Positions 35,281 to 43,633 of a stretch of 64,000 nucleotides of DNA are shown here, one piece after another. This DNA is from an uncultured Oligoflexales bacterium (GTDB lineage: Bacteria; Bdellovibrionota_B; Oligoflexia; Oligoflexales; JAPPIL01). Position numbers and translations under genes: made by a program. The stretch covers positions 2,572,001-2,636,000 of the forward strand of contig OY282434.1 of the NCBI GenBank assembly GCA_958296095.1. Direction: 5' to 3'. A model generated the notes under the pieces. The model was not told where the DNA came from, did not search any database, and worked only from the letters and a program-made list of their open reading frames with translations. The first letter of the stretch is position 1, and each line of letters opens with the position of its first letter.

Positions 35281-36442
35281 ACTCAACCTTTACCTGAGGG
35301 CGCTCGCCGTCGAGTTCAGGGTTAATGCCGTCGGGCTTTTTTCTGAGGGGTGTGCCAGTGCCGTTGCTGTAGCCGATACTAAAATTTTTGGTGGCGTTGA
35401 CAGTCAGTTTCAGTATAAAGTTTTCACCTTTCCTCATCTCCACTATCTTTAGCTGGCAATTAGTTATTATTGAGCAGTGCGGTTTTCTGCTGTCTTTGAA
35501 ATATGTTTGCGTCGACACGGACTTAACCTCGTAGGTGCTGACCGCATTGTAGGGTGATATGCCGATGGGCACGTCGTGAGTTAGTTGCCCATTCTGGGTG
35601 ATAGCCCTTCTCTCTAGGTCAGTAACAGCAGTGAAGGTCATAGTTAATTCAGTGTCGGTGTCTTTTGGTGCTTTGTGCGGCCAAGGCTTGAGGCGCATCT
35701 CCAGCTTGCCGCTGGTGTAGACAGGGCTGGTATCATACATTACGACGGGTGCAGTGCTGCCCGTATAGACGCTAAGCTGGGGCAACTCGCCGCGTGAATT
35801 TTTGAAGTAGCGGTTGTTTGAAGACTTGGCTTTGAATTCAAAATCTTGTTGCGGGGTGATGGTGAAGGTGAGGGTAAACTGTGCTCCCTCGGCCATCGTC
35901 ATTATCTTGGCAGTGGCTTTGTTAGTTGTCGACGAAGTGAAGACATACGGATCTCTTTTAAAAAAATCTTTGGCCGCGGCAGGACTTGTCTCAACTTTAT
36001 TAAGCTTAAAACCAGTATTGGGGTGGGGAAAATCGACTTGCAGATTTATGGGAGTGTTGTCTTGAGCTATCGCTTTCGCCGCGGTGAAGGTCATCCGCAG
36101 TTGTGCCTCTTCGTCTTTTTTCATCGTCAGGGGATTGACGGTGATGCTGCCCCACGTGCCATCCTGGTATACCGTTAGTTGCGGCGGACCGCTTGCTGAC
36201 GCGCCGCTCCCCGCGGGGTTGTCATCCTCCTCGGCCTCGTTTGCTTCCTCTTCTTCGCCTTCCTGCTTTGCTTGCTCCTCCTGGGGACACTGTGGTGAGG
36301 GCGAAGTCTGATTCGCGCAAGGGTCGGTATTAGCTGTGCGGTCGATGTTAAAATCACCAGGGCCGCGATTTGACATGCCACCGCGACAACTGTGTAGCAG
36401 TAGTGTTAGCACAAGAATCTGCAGATAGAGATGCACTTTCAC
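35279..36442 (-). CDS. Lipoprotein with two related beta-rich domains
   Basis: About 387 residues from GTG 36442 (GTG 36436 is equally possible); a GGAGGG-rich stretch lies just upstream of both. The lipobox is LLLHSC. An acidic, Glu-rich linker (EEEEANEAEEDD) tethers two domains that look like duplicates: each starts with QLTVY/QLSVY, has a (L/M)TFTA segment, and ends with a basic-aromatic strand (DFEFKAKSSNN; NFSIGYSNGTG). The longer frame from 36499 would bury the lipobox 40 residues in. Function unknown; likely periplasmic or surface. The stop codon touches the repeat block. Confidence 0.72.
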   Translation of the reverse strand: MKVHLYLQILVLTLLLHSCRGGMSNRGPGDFNIDRTANTDPCANQTSPSPQCPQEEQAKQEGEEEEANEAEEDDNPAGSGASASGPPQLTVYQDGTWGSITVNPLTMKKDEEAQLRMTFTAAKAIAQDNTPINLQVDFPHPNTGFKLNKVETSPAAAKDFFKRDPYVFTSSTTNKATAKIMTMAEGAQFTLTFTITPQQDFEFKAKSSNNRYFKNSRGELPQLSVYTGSTAPVVMYDTSPVYTSGKLEMRLKPWPHKAPKDTDTELTMTFTAVTDLERRAITQNGQLTHDVPIGISPYNAVSTYEVKSVSTQTYFKDSRKPHCSIITNCQLKIVEMRKGENFILKLTVNATKNFSIGYSNGTGTPLRKKPDGINPELDGERPQVKVE

Positions 36443-36573
36443 CCCCTCCCTCCCGCAGCACTCATCGGCATATGCGGGCAAAATCTTAGTTTTAACCATG
36501 AGCGCAGTGCTCGGCCGCGTTCTGAGGGCTGCCGCGTTGACAAAGACAGCAGGCGAAGGCAGCTGAGCAACAA

Positions 36574-37302
36574 CTAAAAGCTATAGCCAACTTTGAAGGG
36601 AGTAATGTAAGGCACGATGCGCCACTTTTCGCGGCATGATGCTTGTGCTAGCACGCCGAAGCATAAGCGCGTGGCCTCGCCATTGAAGATGTTTTCAGCG
36701 ACAGCCATGGTTATGCCAAAGTCAACGCCGTAGCTAATGCCAGCTTGGGTATTGAAATTGCTGCCAAGACCGACCAACATCCACAGACCTTCGAGATCAC
36801 GCTCGGCTTCTTTGTCCATTATGCTAACGTTGAAGCCAGTGTGGAGGTGCAATGAACTGTCCTCACGGAAAAAATGTAGGGCCGCCGCGCCAACGTTGAG
36901 ACCACCCAAACCATAACCGATACCGCTCTGCAAGGAGGTGCGGCTCATGATGTGACGCGTCACGACGATTCCCGTAACACCGACTAGGGTTTTCACCCCC
37001 AACACCTGCACCGCTAATTGATTTTTTTTGCGACAGCGCCAGCAGACATGTTCTTGTCCCCCGACTAGCTTGCGTCCTAGTTCTTCGACGGTCGTCTTGG
37101 TGACCGACTCAACAATCGGTGTTTGGTCAGTTTCTTCCTCGCCAAACGCCTCTTCGCCTCCCTGCTGGTCGGCAGTTGTGTCATCCGAGCCGCGTTCTCG
37201 CTCGACTACACCCCAGTCCCCGTCACCCTGCTGTCCGTTGATCGTGCCACACAGCAGCACGTTGACCAACACTACAAGGAATGTCTTGCGTCGTAAAATC
37301 AT
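36574..37302 (-). CDS. Probable outer-membrane beta-barrel protein
   Basis: 242 residues. A signal peptide (TFLVVLVNVLLCGTING) is followed by an acidic, low-complexity linker (residues 25-65). A WRCRKK segment and then glycine/aromatic-alternating strands follow (SGIGYGLGGLNVGAAALHFF, AGISYGVDFGITMAV, PYITPFKVGYSF), ending in Phe as barrel proteins do. It has no recognised family. Together with the lipoprotein at 35279 it forms a two-gene unit on the reverse strand, with 131 bases between them. Confidence 0.68.
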   Translation of the reverse strand: MILRRKTFLVVLVNVLLCGTINGQQGDGDWGVVERERGSDDTTADQQGGEEAFGEEETDQTPIVESVTKTTVEELGRKLVGGQEHVCWRCRKKNQLAVQVLGVKTLVGVTGIVVTRHIMSRTSLQSGIGYGLGGLNVGAAALHFFREDSSLHLHTGFNVSIMDKEAERDLEGLWMLVGLGSNFNTQAGISYGVDFGITMAVAENIFNGEATRLCFGVLAQASCREKWRIVPYITPFKVGYSF

Positions 37303-37438
37303 GCAACATCTCGCTCCAGGTCACCTTTCGGCAGAGATACGTGCAACCTTAGGTGTCGTGCTTAATTTTCGTCGCCGCCAGCAATTGCGGCAGCAAATTA
37401 ACCGTGCCCTATACGAGCAGTTGGTGCAAATTATTTAA
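37301..37438 (+). CDS. Possible small basic protein (45 aa)
   Basis: A short frame that shares its ATG region with the divergent gene at 37302. The product is Arg/Gln-rich (NFRRRQQLRQQINRALYEQ) and helix-forming. There is no good ribosome binding site (AAGGA is 17 bases away). It may be chance. Confidence 0.25.
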   Translation: MQHLAPGHLSAEIRATLGVVLNFRRRQQLRQQINRALYEQLVQII

Positions 37439-37480
37439 CCAAACCACATAACGTTGCAAAATTTTGTACAAAAACGGAAG

Positions 37481-37489
37481 TTATCCACA
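37481..37489 (+). promoter_or_regulatory. Perfect DnaA-box sequence
   Basis: TTATCCACA, the consensus DnaA box, lies in the intergenic stretch 37439-37631 in an AT-rich context. I see no second box or clustered 13-mers, so it is not called an origin. Nothing else is evident in this stretch apart from a good ribosome binding site before 37632. Confidence 0.35.
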
Positions 37490-37631
37490 CTTTTTTTGGC
37501 GTAACTGTCTACAATTAAAGCAGTAAGTATGGGGTGCCGCGTTCACTGAGCTACACAACTCAGTCATTTTTTGCCGCCGCGTCTGCTAGGCTTTGGATGT
37601 CGGCTGGATTTTTAATCAGGAGGGATGTGTG

Positions 37632-38900
37632 ATGCGAGCGTTGATGCTGCTGTTGCTGATCGTGATCGGGCGGGAGGCTGGCGCGGGGACCGTCGGCAAG
37701 AATGTGCATGGTGAGGACGCGAGCTTAGCGCTGTTGCTAGGGCAGGGCTTGAGCACGGTCGATTGGGAAGCGAAGGGGTTTTGCGTTGATCTTGCCGAGC
37801 TGCGCACGCAGAGTGGGCAGGAACATGGCCAGTATGCCGAGTTTCGCATGTTGGAGATTACCTCCGAGTCGTCGTTGCGGGAAAATCTCAACATTTCTGC
37901 GGCAGGCATGCTGAAGTCGTCGGTTTTTTTCAAGATCGATGCACGGGTGAATTTTGCCCGCAGTGTCAACAAGAACAGTTCGTCGCGTTATTTGCTGGTG
38001 CATGTGCGAGTTGCCAATCAGATGTTGTTGGCGAGTGGCTTTAGCTTTCGGCCCAATGCTATTGACCTGCTCAAGGATGGGCGCACGGAGGATTTTGTCT
38101 CCTCGTGTGGCAATGAGTTCGTTTACGGGCAGCGCACTGGTGGTGAGCTGTTTGCTTTGTTTGAATTTGAGTTTCACTCCAGCAAGCGTGAACGTCTCTT
38201 CGATGCGGCAGTGGCCGCGAGTGGGCTAGCGTGGCGGGCCGGGGCAGATATAGACACCAGCGCCAAGGCTTTTAATGAGCTAGGATCGACACAGATGAAG
38301 ATTTTTCGCCGCGGCGGGCGGGGGAAAATTCCTGAAATCAAGAGCTTGGTCGATCTGGCGCGGGAGTTCAGCAACGTGGTCTCGTTGCTGGAGAAGAACT
38401 TCGTCACCCTGGAGCTGGTCTCTAAAAACTACGCTGGAGTCGAGCCCATCAACATCGTTGTCGGCTCAACGACGATGCTGCGACAGGATTTGATCGTGCA
38501 GCAGTTGGCACGCAACAACGATCAGGCCATCGAAATGCTGAACACCATTAGCTTCATCAAGAGCCGCCCGCACAATTTTGAGCAGGTCGATTATGACTAT
38601 CTCGATGCTACCGAGAAGATGATCAGGCAGTTCATCAACATTAACAACACCCATGTGGTCGCGTGCTTTGACGACATCTTCAACGGCTGCAAGGTACCTG
38701 AGATCGTTATTCCCGCCTTCAGAGCTCCACAGAGAATACGTGACAAAAGTCCTCTGTGTGATGACGGTTTTAGTTGGCGGCAGGCACAGCAGTCATGCTG
38801 TCGCACGCTGAAAAGCATAGATTGTCGGTTCGACATTGGCGGCGGCTTGTGTTGGCTCAATCATCTCGAAACGACTACAAAATGTCAAGAAGGGGTATGA
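37632..38900 (+). CDS. Exported protein of unknown function
   Basis: 422 residues from ATG 37632, seven bases after AGGAGGG (37618-37624). The signal peptide is RALMLLLLIVIGREAGA. The mature protein mixes helices and strands, with an acidic centre and a Cys-rich C-terminal 60 residues (LCDDGFSWRQAQQSCCRT...CRFDIGGGLCW), which suggests an extracellular disulfide-bonded domain. No catalytic motif recognised. The gene at 38902 begins one base after the stop, so both are one unit. Confidence 0.75.
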   Translation: MRALMLLLLIVIGREAGAGTVGKNVHGEDASLALLLGQGLSTVDWEAKGFCVDLAELRTQSGQEHGQYAEFRMLEITSESSLRENLNISAAGMLKSSVFFKIDARVNFARSVNKNSSSRYLLVHVRVANQMLLASGFSFRPNAIDLLKDGRTEDFVSSCGNEFVYGQRTGGELFALFEFEFHSSKRERLFDAAVAASGLAWRAGADIDTSAKAFNELGSTQMKIFRRGGRGKIPEIKSLVDLAREFSNVVSLLEKNFVTLELVSKNYAGVEPINIVVGSTTMLRQDLIVQQLARNNDQAIEMLNTISFIKSRPHNFEQVDYDYLDATEKMIRQFININNTHVVACFDDIFNGCKVPEIVIPAFRAPQRIRDKSPLCDDGFSWRQAQQSCCRTLKSIDCRFDIGGGLCWLNHLETTTKCQEGV

Positions 38901-38901
38901 T

Positions 38902-39426
38902 ATGAATACGTTATCGCTCTGGCTAGTGCTAGTACTTGCCGTTATCCGACCTGAGCATGCTGCAGGTGAAGAATTGCGTGAACTAAAGTACAACGAAGAT
39001 ACCACGCTGGCGGCGACGGTGCATGTGGCACGGCAGCCAGATGGAGAACAGCTGGCGGTCTATCTTGCTATCGACAATCGCTACAAGAACACCATCGAAT
39101 GTGGCGGGCAGTTGTTGACAGCCATCGCTAAAGACGGCAAGACGGTCAACTTGTTGGTGCGTTTTGGCAATTTGCGGGTCTTGCCTTCAGGCGCGTTCTC
39201 GTATGCACTGGTGTATTTAGTTGCAGACCGACCCGAACTGCCATCTGGCTATGTGTTTGTCGCGCAAGAGTATCCATCCATCAAAGTTAGCTGTCGTGGC
39301 TGGAGCTACCTGCAATACTTGCCCGCGCAGTTTTGTTGGCAACACAAACTAGAAAGGTGCAGCGCGGATAAGGTGAGCTACCCATATATGATCGATGAGT
39401 ATTGGCTAGGCTTGTGTCAATGTTAG
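38902..39426 (+). CDS. Small secreted protein, duplicated downstream
   Basis: 174 residues from ATG 38902, which follows an AAGAAGGGG box. The signal peptide is LSLWLVLVLAVIRPEHAAG. The mature part is beta-rich with four or more cysteines, two near the end (WLGLCQC). Its last 37 codons plus about 17 bases of the following gene recur at 40665-40790, beyond the TIR gene. Its stop overlaps a relict start (ATGTTAGATCG, 39420) that matches the nagZ start, showing that nagZ once followed directly. Function unknown. Confidence 0.78.
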   Translation: MNTLSLWLVLVLAVIRPEHAAGEELRELKYNEDTTLAATVHVARQPDGEQLAVYLAIDNRYKNTIECGGQLLTAIAKDGKTVNLLVRFGNLRVLPSGAFSYALVYLVADRPELPSGYVFVAQEYPSIKVSCRGWSYLQYLPAQFCWQHKLERCSADKVSYPYMIDEYWLGLCQC

Positions 39427-39441
39427 ATCGTCTCGGTAGGC
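39301..39441. repeat. Duplicated gene junction, left copy (right copy 40655-40790)
   Basis: The 3' end of the small secreted-protein gene and the first bases of nagZ occur here and again after the TIR gene. The two copies align with scattered substitutions and a few short gaps. The most conserved parts are gtattggctagg and ttagatcgtctcggt. The right copy keeps an open frame (LYMNAKYWLGTCQG and stop) matching YPYMIDEYWLGLCQC on the left. Confidence 0.85.
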
Positions 39442-39610
39442 CGTGGTGCGCATCGGCAACTACACCGCCTCCTAAATGGGGAGGCCACTATGTGGGGTTG
39501 ATGGTCGTTGAAAAGCTTTTTTGTTAGCTCTGTCGTCGTTGAATTTAAAAAATTCAGAACAGCTAGAACATTCGGCAAGCCTGTGTTAGCCTTCGTCGTT
39601 TGGAGATACC

Positions 39611-40597
39611 ATGAATAAAAATCCACATAGCCGTCCACCAGTGTTTTTGCGCCACAGCCACGAGGACGTAGGCCTAGCCAAGAAGATTGCCGAACAATTT
39701 GTCAGTTCGGGCATCAAGATCTGGTTGGACAAGTCGGAAATGAAGGCGGGCGACAGTCTCCGTCGAAAAACTGAAGAAGGGATCGATGGTTGCACCCATT
39801 TTTGCGTCCTTCTCACACCCAGCTCCATCAAAAGCGACTGGGTGGCACAGGAGCTTGACGAGGGATTTGTCAAGCATATTGAAGGCAAGTGTCAGCTCAT
39901 TCCTATCAGGTCTAACCTGAAGGTTGAAGCTATGCCCATCTTTTTGCGCAACAAGTATGCACCTTCTATCGATCCCCAAGACCCTCGAGCAGCTGTTGAG
40001 GAACTGATCAGTGCTATTCGTGGGATGACAAAACCACCACTGGGCACGCTACCAGAAGCTATCGCGCTCGCACAAGACATCGAATCTGCATATTCTCCCA
40101 CAGCGTTAGTAATCGCAAAATATTTTGTGACAAGATCCAAGCTAGGCATAAAGTTCGATCCTGATATCTGCATCGATGAGTTAGCTAAAGAGCTCAAGCT
40201 CCCCATCGATGAAGTGCTGTGCGCCGTTGAAGACCTTGAAAGTGAAGAATTTTTGTATAGATTTGGCCACATAGCCCCAGATAACAACGAGAACCTGACC
40301 GCCGAGGAGTCCTTATTCGTTGAATTTGACTATCGCTGGATGAATTGGAGTGCTGAGGAGGATGCCAAGAGCGTCGCAACTTGGATGGTTAACCACAATA
40401 ATTCCTCGCCAAGTCCGACGGAAATATCCAAAGCCCTTGACTTGCCCGCGCGGCGGGTGAATCCCGCGCTCTGTTGGCTAGAACAAGAGGCGCTGGTTGA
40501 TCTCTACAGGGCCATTGGCACAAGGCCATTTTGCTGTTTCGAAGTCAAAGGCTACCAGCACAGAATCAAACGTTTATTGAGATCACAGGTAGGCTGA
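39611..40597 (+). CDS. TIR-domain protein with C-terminal helix-turn-helix-like region
   Basis: 328 residues. Residues 10-130 are a TIR domain: VFLRHSHEDVGLAKKIAEQF, SGIKIWLDKSEMKAGDSL, EEGIDGCTHFCVLLTPSSI and KSDWVAQELDE follow the order of box 1, box 2 and the SxW-E helix. Bacterial TIR domains commonly act as NADases in antiphage defence, or as signalling adaptors. Residues 170-325 look like two winged-helix-type units (DEVLCAVEDLESEEFLYRFG; SPTEISKALDLPARRVNPAL), which could sense nucleic acid. There is no partner gene such as ThsB or SIR2. It lies between the two copies of a duplicated gene junction, which marks it as an acquired insert. Confidence 0.85.
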   Translation: MNKNPHSRPPVFLRHSHEDVGLAKKIAEQFVSSGIKIWLDKSEMKAGDSLRRKTEEGIDGCTHFCVLLTPSSIKSDWVAQELDEGFVKHIEGKCQLIPIRSNLKVEAMPIFLRNKYAPSIDPQDPRAAVEELISAIRGMTKPPLGTLPEAIALAQDIESAYSPTALVIAKYFVTRSKLGIKFDPDICIDELAKELKLPIDEVLCAVEDLESEEFLYRFGHIAPDNNENLTAEESLFVEFDYRWMNWSAEEDAKSVATWMVNHNNSSPSPTEISKALDLPARRVNPALCWLEQEALVDLYRAIGTRPFCCFEVKGYQHRIKRLLRSQVG

Positions 40598-40664
40598 CCA
40601 CGCGGACACCGTGCCCTCTAGTCATTTTTTGTGGGGCGAGTGCCGTTCCACATCTGGAGTTGTG

Positions 40665-40775
40665 CAATACTTCGCGCAGCTTTGTCGGCAATACAAACTA
40701 GAAACGTGCCGCGTGAATAAGGTAAGCTGTCTCTATATGAACGCTAAGTATTGGCTAGGCACGTGTCAGGGTTAG
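40665..40775 (+). pseudogene. 3' remnant of a second copy of the small secreted-protein gene
   Basis: Thirty-six codons from QYFAQLCRQYKLETC to YWLGTCQG and a stop match the end of the protein at 38902-39426. No 5' part exists; the TIR gene and about 70 bases of unrelated DNA precede it. Its end overlaps the nagZ start, as the left copy overlaps a nagZ relict. Confidence 0.75.
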
Positions 40776-41776
40776 ATCGTCTCGGTGAGCTGTTTGTGCT
40801 TGGTTTTAGAGGACTGACGTTGCCCGCGTGGTTGCGTGAGTTTGCCGACGCACATGGTTTAGGTGGGGTGGTACTGTTCGATTACGATGTTGCCACCCAC
40901 ACACGAGCACGCAACATCAGTGACCCGCGACAGTTGCAGCAGCTTTGTTCCGAGTTGGCAAGCTTGGCGGCACGTCCGTTGATTTGCGTCGATCAGGAGG
41001 GCGGGCGAGTGCGTCGTTTGCGGGAAGAGTGCGGCTTTCAGCCTTATCCAGCGGCGGCTGAGTTCAATGCCTGGTCTGATCGTGAGAAACTCAGCTGCAC
41101 GCAACGTAGTTTTGCAGAAATGCAGGCACTTGGCTTGCACTACAACCTCGCGCCTGTCATTGACATCAACAGCAATCCTGACAATCCTGACATTGGTCGA
41201 CAGCAGCGGGCATGGAGTGCTTGTGTGCAAGAGATTGAGCACAACATACAGCTTGTCGGGCAGGTGGCACGTGCCGTCAATCTCGGTCTGTGTGCTAAGC
41301 ATTTTCCCGGCATCGGGGGCAGCACGGTTAATTCGCACGACGAAGTGATGGACTTAACGCTTAACGATGCCCAGCTGGAACTGTTCTATCGTTGGGCGCG
41401 TGACCTTCACGGTGAGGCATTGTTGTTGAGTCATGGCTACGTTAGACAGTGGGATACAGCACGACCTGTGTCGATTTCGCCACCTGTGGTTGCTCGTCTA
41501 CGGACGCGCTGCCCTGCTGTGCTGTTGATCACGGATGATTTGCAGATGCAGGGGGTGCGGCAGCGTTTCAGTGCGGAAGATGTGATTGCTAACGCGGTGC
41601 AGGCAGGAGTTGATTTGCTATTGTTTGGCAACAATCTCTTGCAGGAGGAAGAGTGCTCTTTCCAGTGGGTAGACGGTGTGCGGGCGATGCTTGAGGACAA
41701 TGTGCAGCTGCAAGCGCGGGTCAGTGCTAGTTTGGCACGTACCGCAACCCGCAAGGATCGCTTCTATTCTTCGTAA
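40763..41776 (+). CDS. nagZ: Beta-N-acetylhexosaminidase, GH3 family (NagZ-like)
   Basis: 337 residues from GTG 40763. Removes N-acetylglucosamine from muropeptides during cell-wall recycling. Family hallmarks are CVDQEGGRVRRLRE, the catalytic loop KHFPGIGGSTVNSHDE near residue 178 (His/Asp dyad of NagZ), and the nucleophile motif ITDDLQMQGV near 257. The usual KHFPGHGD is KHFPGIGG here. The start is displaced: the relict junction at 39420 shows an ATG where this copy has GTGTCAGGG. The 3' end overlaps the convergent gene by 13 bases. Confidence 0.93.
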   Translation: MSGLDRLGELFVLGFRGLTLPAWLREFADAHGLGGVVLFDYDVATHTRARNISDPRQLQQLCSELASLAARPLICVDQEGGRVRRLREECGFQPYPAAAEFNAWSDREKLSCTQRSFAEMQALGLHYNLAPVIDINSNPDNPDIGRQQRAWSACVQEIEHNIQLVGQVARAVNLGLCAKHFPGIGGSTVNSHDEVMDLTLNDAQLELFYRWARDLHGEALLLSHGYVRQWDTARPVSISPPVVARLRTRCPAVLLITDDLQMQGVRQRFSAEDVIANAVQAGVDLLLFGNNLLQEEECSFQWVDGVRAMLEDNVQLQARVSASLARTATRKDRFYSS

Positions 41777-42417
41777 AGCTCCTGCTTGAAGGTATTGAAG
41801 GCGGCGACAATTTGCAGGTAGGGGTTGAGTTTGCCTGGTGCGAGGCTGGGAACTTTCATGTAGACGCGGGTCTTTACATCGAGATTGCCGTCGTCTCTTT
41901 TGATGACGTGGACGTATTCGTACTCGATGCCGTCGAAAACTTGGGGTGTGAAGTCTTGCAACCCGCCGACTTCTAGGCTGAGGCGTAGCCGTTCGAGGCT
42001 GGCTTGGGTAAAACTGTGAGAGGCAAGTTCTTTCGTGGTGTTGGGGGCGATGTGAGTGATGTCACCGCTGCCATCTTGTTTGCAGAGGATCATCGTTTGT
42101 CCTTCATTTGACCAGCCACCGTAACTGAATAGGGCATAACCTTCGTAGTAGTCTTTGCTCTTCATGAGCTTGGCAAAGAAAGCTTCCTGCATGGCGGCTT
42201 GTATACGTGCCCGACCATCGTCGTTGACTTCCCACGTGTTGCGGTCGTCTTGCGGGGTGGTTTGCTCGGCATCGTTCAGCTGTGCGGCGGCCGCGGGTGA
42301 GGAGGGGCTATTGCCGTTGTTACAGGTATTTGACATCCCTAGCAGGGGTAGCAGTAGCAGAAACCTCAACATCCCCAGCAGGGGTAGCAGTAGCAGAAAC
42401 CTCAACATTGCAAGCAT
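41764..42417 (-). CDS. Exported protein with tandem-duplicated signal peptide
   Basis: 217 residues. Its leader contains the 12-residue hydrophobic unit MLRFLLLLPLLG twice, from two 36-base DNA copies (42334-42369 and 42370-42405, one mismatch). It is followed by MSNTCNNG, where the Cys could be lipidated although the preceding SNT is a poor lipobox. The mature part contains YYEGYALFSYGGWSNEGQ and a basic C-terminal domain, with no known family. Translation could begin at either unit or at the upstream MLA, giving a single- or double-length leader. It converges with nagZ. Confidence 0.75.
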   Translation of the reverse strand: MLAMLRFLLLLPLLGMLRFLLLLPLLGMSNTCNNGNSPSSPAAAAQLNDAEQTTPQDDRNTWEVNDDGRARIQAAMQEAFFAKLMKSKDYYEGYALFSYGGWSNEGQTMILCKQDGSGDITHIAPNTTKELASHSFTQASLERLRLSLEVGGLQDFTPQVFDGIEYEYVHVIKRDDGNLDVKTRVYMKVPSLAPGKLNPYLQIVAAFNTFKQELYEE

Positions 42418-42543
42418 CCTATTGTCCGTTGTTATCAGCGTGTGGCAACTGTGGAAGACCTCACGAGGCCAACCTTCTACTTCTTTTTGTCGGCAAAGTC
42501 ACTTAAAATAATTAGGTGTGCTTGCGTTGGAGGAGAGAGGTTG

Positions 42544-43503
42544 ATGCAGTTAACACGGATTGAACGCGAATTTACTAAATTTCACAGTAGTATCAAAGGG
42601 CTGTCAGGCTGCGGGTATCTGGTGCAGGAGGAAATCGACAACGGCTATGTCATCATGCCACGTGGCAGTGATGAGCTGGTGCTGACGTTGATGGCGGTGA
42701 CGCATGGCGATGAGGTTGCAGGACTGGCGGTGTTGAATGAGGTGGTAGAATTTCTGCAAGCTGGCTTTGTGCCCTTGCAGGTAGGGCTGGCTCTGCTGCT
42801 GGGTAACTATCCTGCAGTGTTGCAGGGTAAACGTTATGTGCAGCGTGATTTGAATCGCAGTTTCGCGTTGCAGGGAGTCGAGACGGGCGAAGCCGAGCGA
42901 GCGCGGTCGTTGGCTAAAGTTCTGCAGCGAACAAAATTTTTCATCGACTTTCATCAAACTACCGCGCCCAGCACAAGTTGTTTTAGCATCTTTCCTTTTC
43001 AGCGCCGCAGTCTTGCCTTTGCGCAGTTGGTGCAATGCGAGCAGCCAGCGGTGACGCGGCTGGGCGGGCGGTTTTCGCAGGATGGCATGTGCAGCGATGA
43101 GTTTGTGCAGGAGCAGGGTAATGTCGGTATTACGATTGAGTTGGGACAAAAGGGCTTTGATCCCACGCAAATTGCGCAAGGTGTATTGATTGCTTTGCGA
43201 GCCTTGCGCAGTGTTAATGCAGCGGCAAGCCTCGATAGCGTTGCCGTGACCACCCCGCTGCACACTTTTGGTCAGGTTATCACTTACCCTGCAAGCGGTG
43301 AGGCGCGTTTGGTGGAAGGGTTGTATAATTTCAAGAAAGTTGCTCGTGGAGAACGCTTAGGCACGATTGACGGCGAGGCGGTCGTGGCAGAAGAGGACGG
43401 TGCAGTTCTTTTCCCCAAATATAAGTTTGATCGTCAGCGTCCACCGCATGAACTATGTCATGTCTTGCGAGAAATTGTGGCGGAAGATCTTCTCCAAGAG
43501 TAA
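42544..43503 (+). CDS. Succinylglutamate desuccinylase/aspartoacylase-family zinc enzyme
   Basis: 319 residues from ATG 42544, preceded by GAGGAGAGAGG. The zinc ligands of this M14-like deacylase family are present: H-x-x-E in THGDE (His56, Glu59) and a later His in FIDFHQT (about residue 138). RDLNRSF and the ITIELGQKGF segment with the catalytic Glu fit as well. Members cleave N-acyl amino acids or related amides; the exact substrate cannot be read from sequence, and no arginine-catabolism (ast) genes are nearby, so AstE function is not implied. Confidence 0.88.
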   Translation: MQLTRIEREFTKFHSSIKGLSGCGYLVQEEIDNGYVIMPRGSDELVLTLMAVTHGDEVAGLAVLNEVVEFLQAGFVPLQVGLALLLGNYPAVLQGKRYVQRDLNRSFALQGVETGEAERARSLAKVLQRTKFFIDFHQTTAPSTSCFSIFPFQRRSLAFAQLVQCEQPAVTRLGGRFSQDGMCSDEFVQEQGNVGITIELGQKGFDPTQIAQGVLIALRALRSVNAAASLDSVAVTTPLHTFGQVITYPASGEARLVEGLYNFKKVARGERLGTIDGEAVVAEEDGAVLFPKYKFDRQRPPHELCHVLREIVAEDLLQE

Positions 43504-43633
43504 ATTTTGCAAGAAATGAGAGATTAAGTGTTGCTTTTGACAAAAAGGTTAGCTACAGCAGGAAAAGAGTTTCTGTGCTATATGGTTGTATGGTATGGTG
43601 GTGTTTCGGGTTAATTAATCGTGGGAGTTCAAA

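Noticed and set aside
37439-37631. Replication origin around the DnaA box
   Set aside because: Only a single box, with no clustered AT-rich 13-mers or origin-linked genes.
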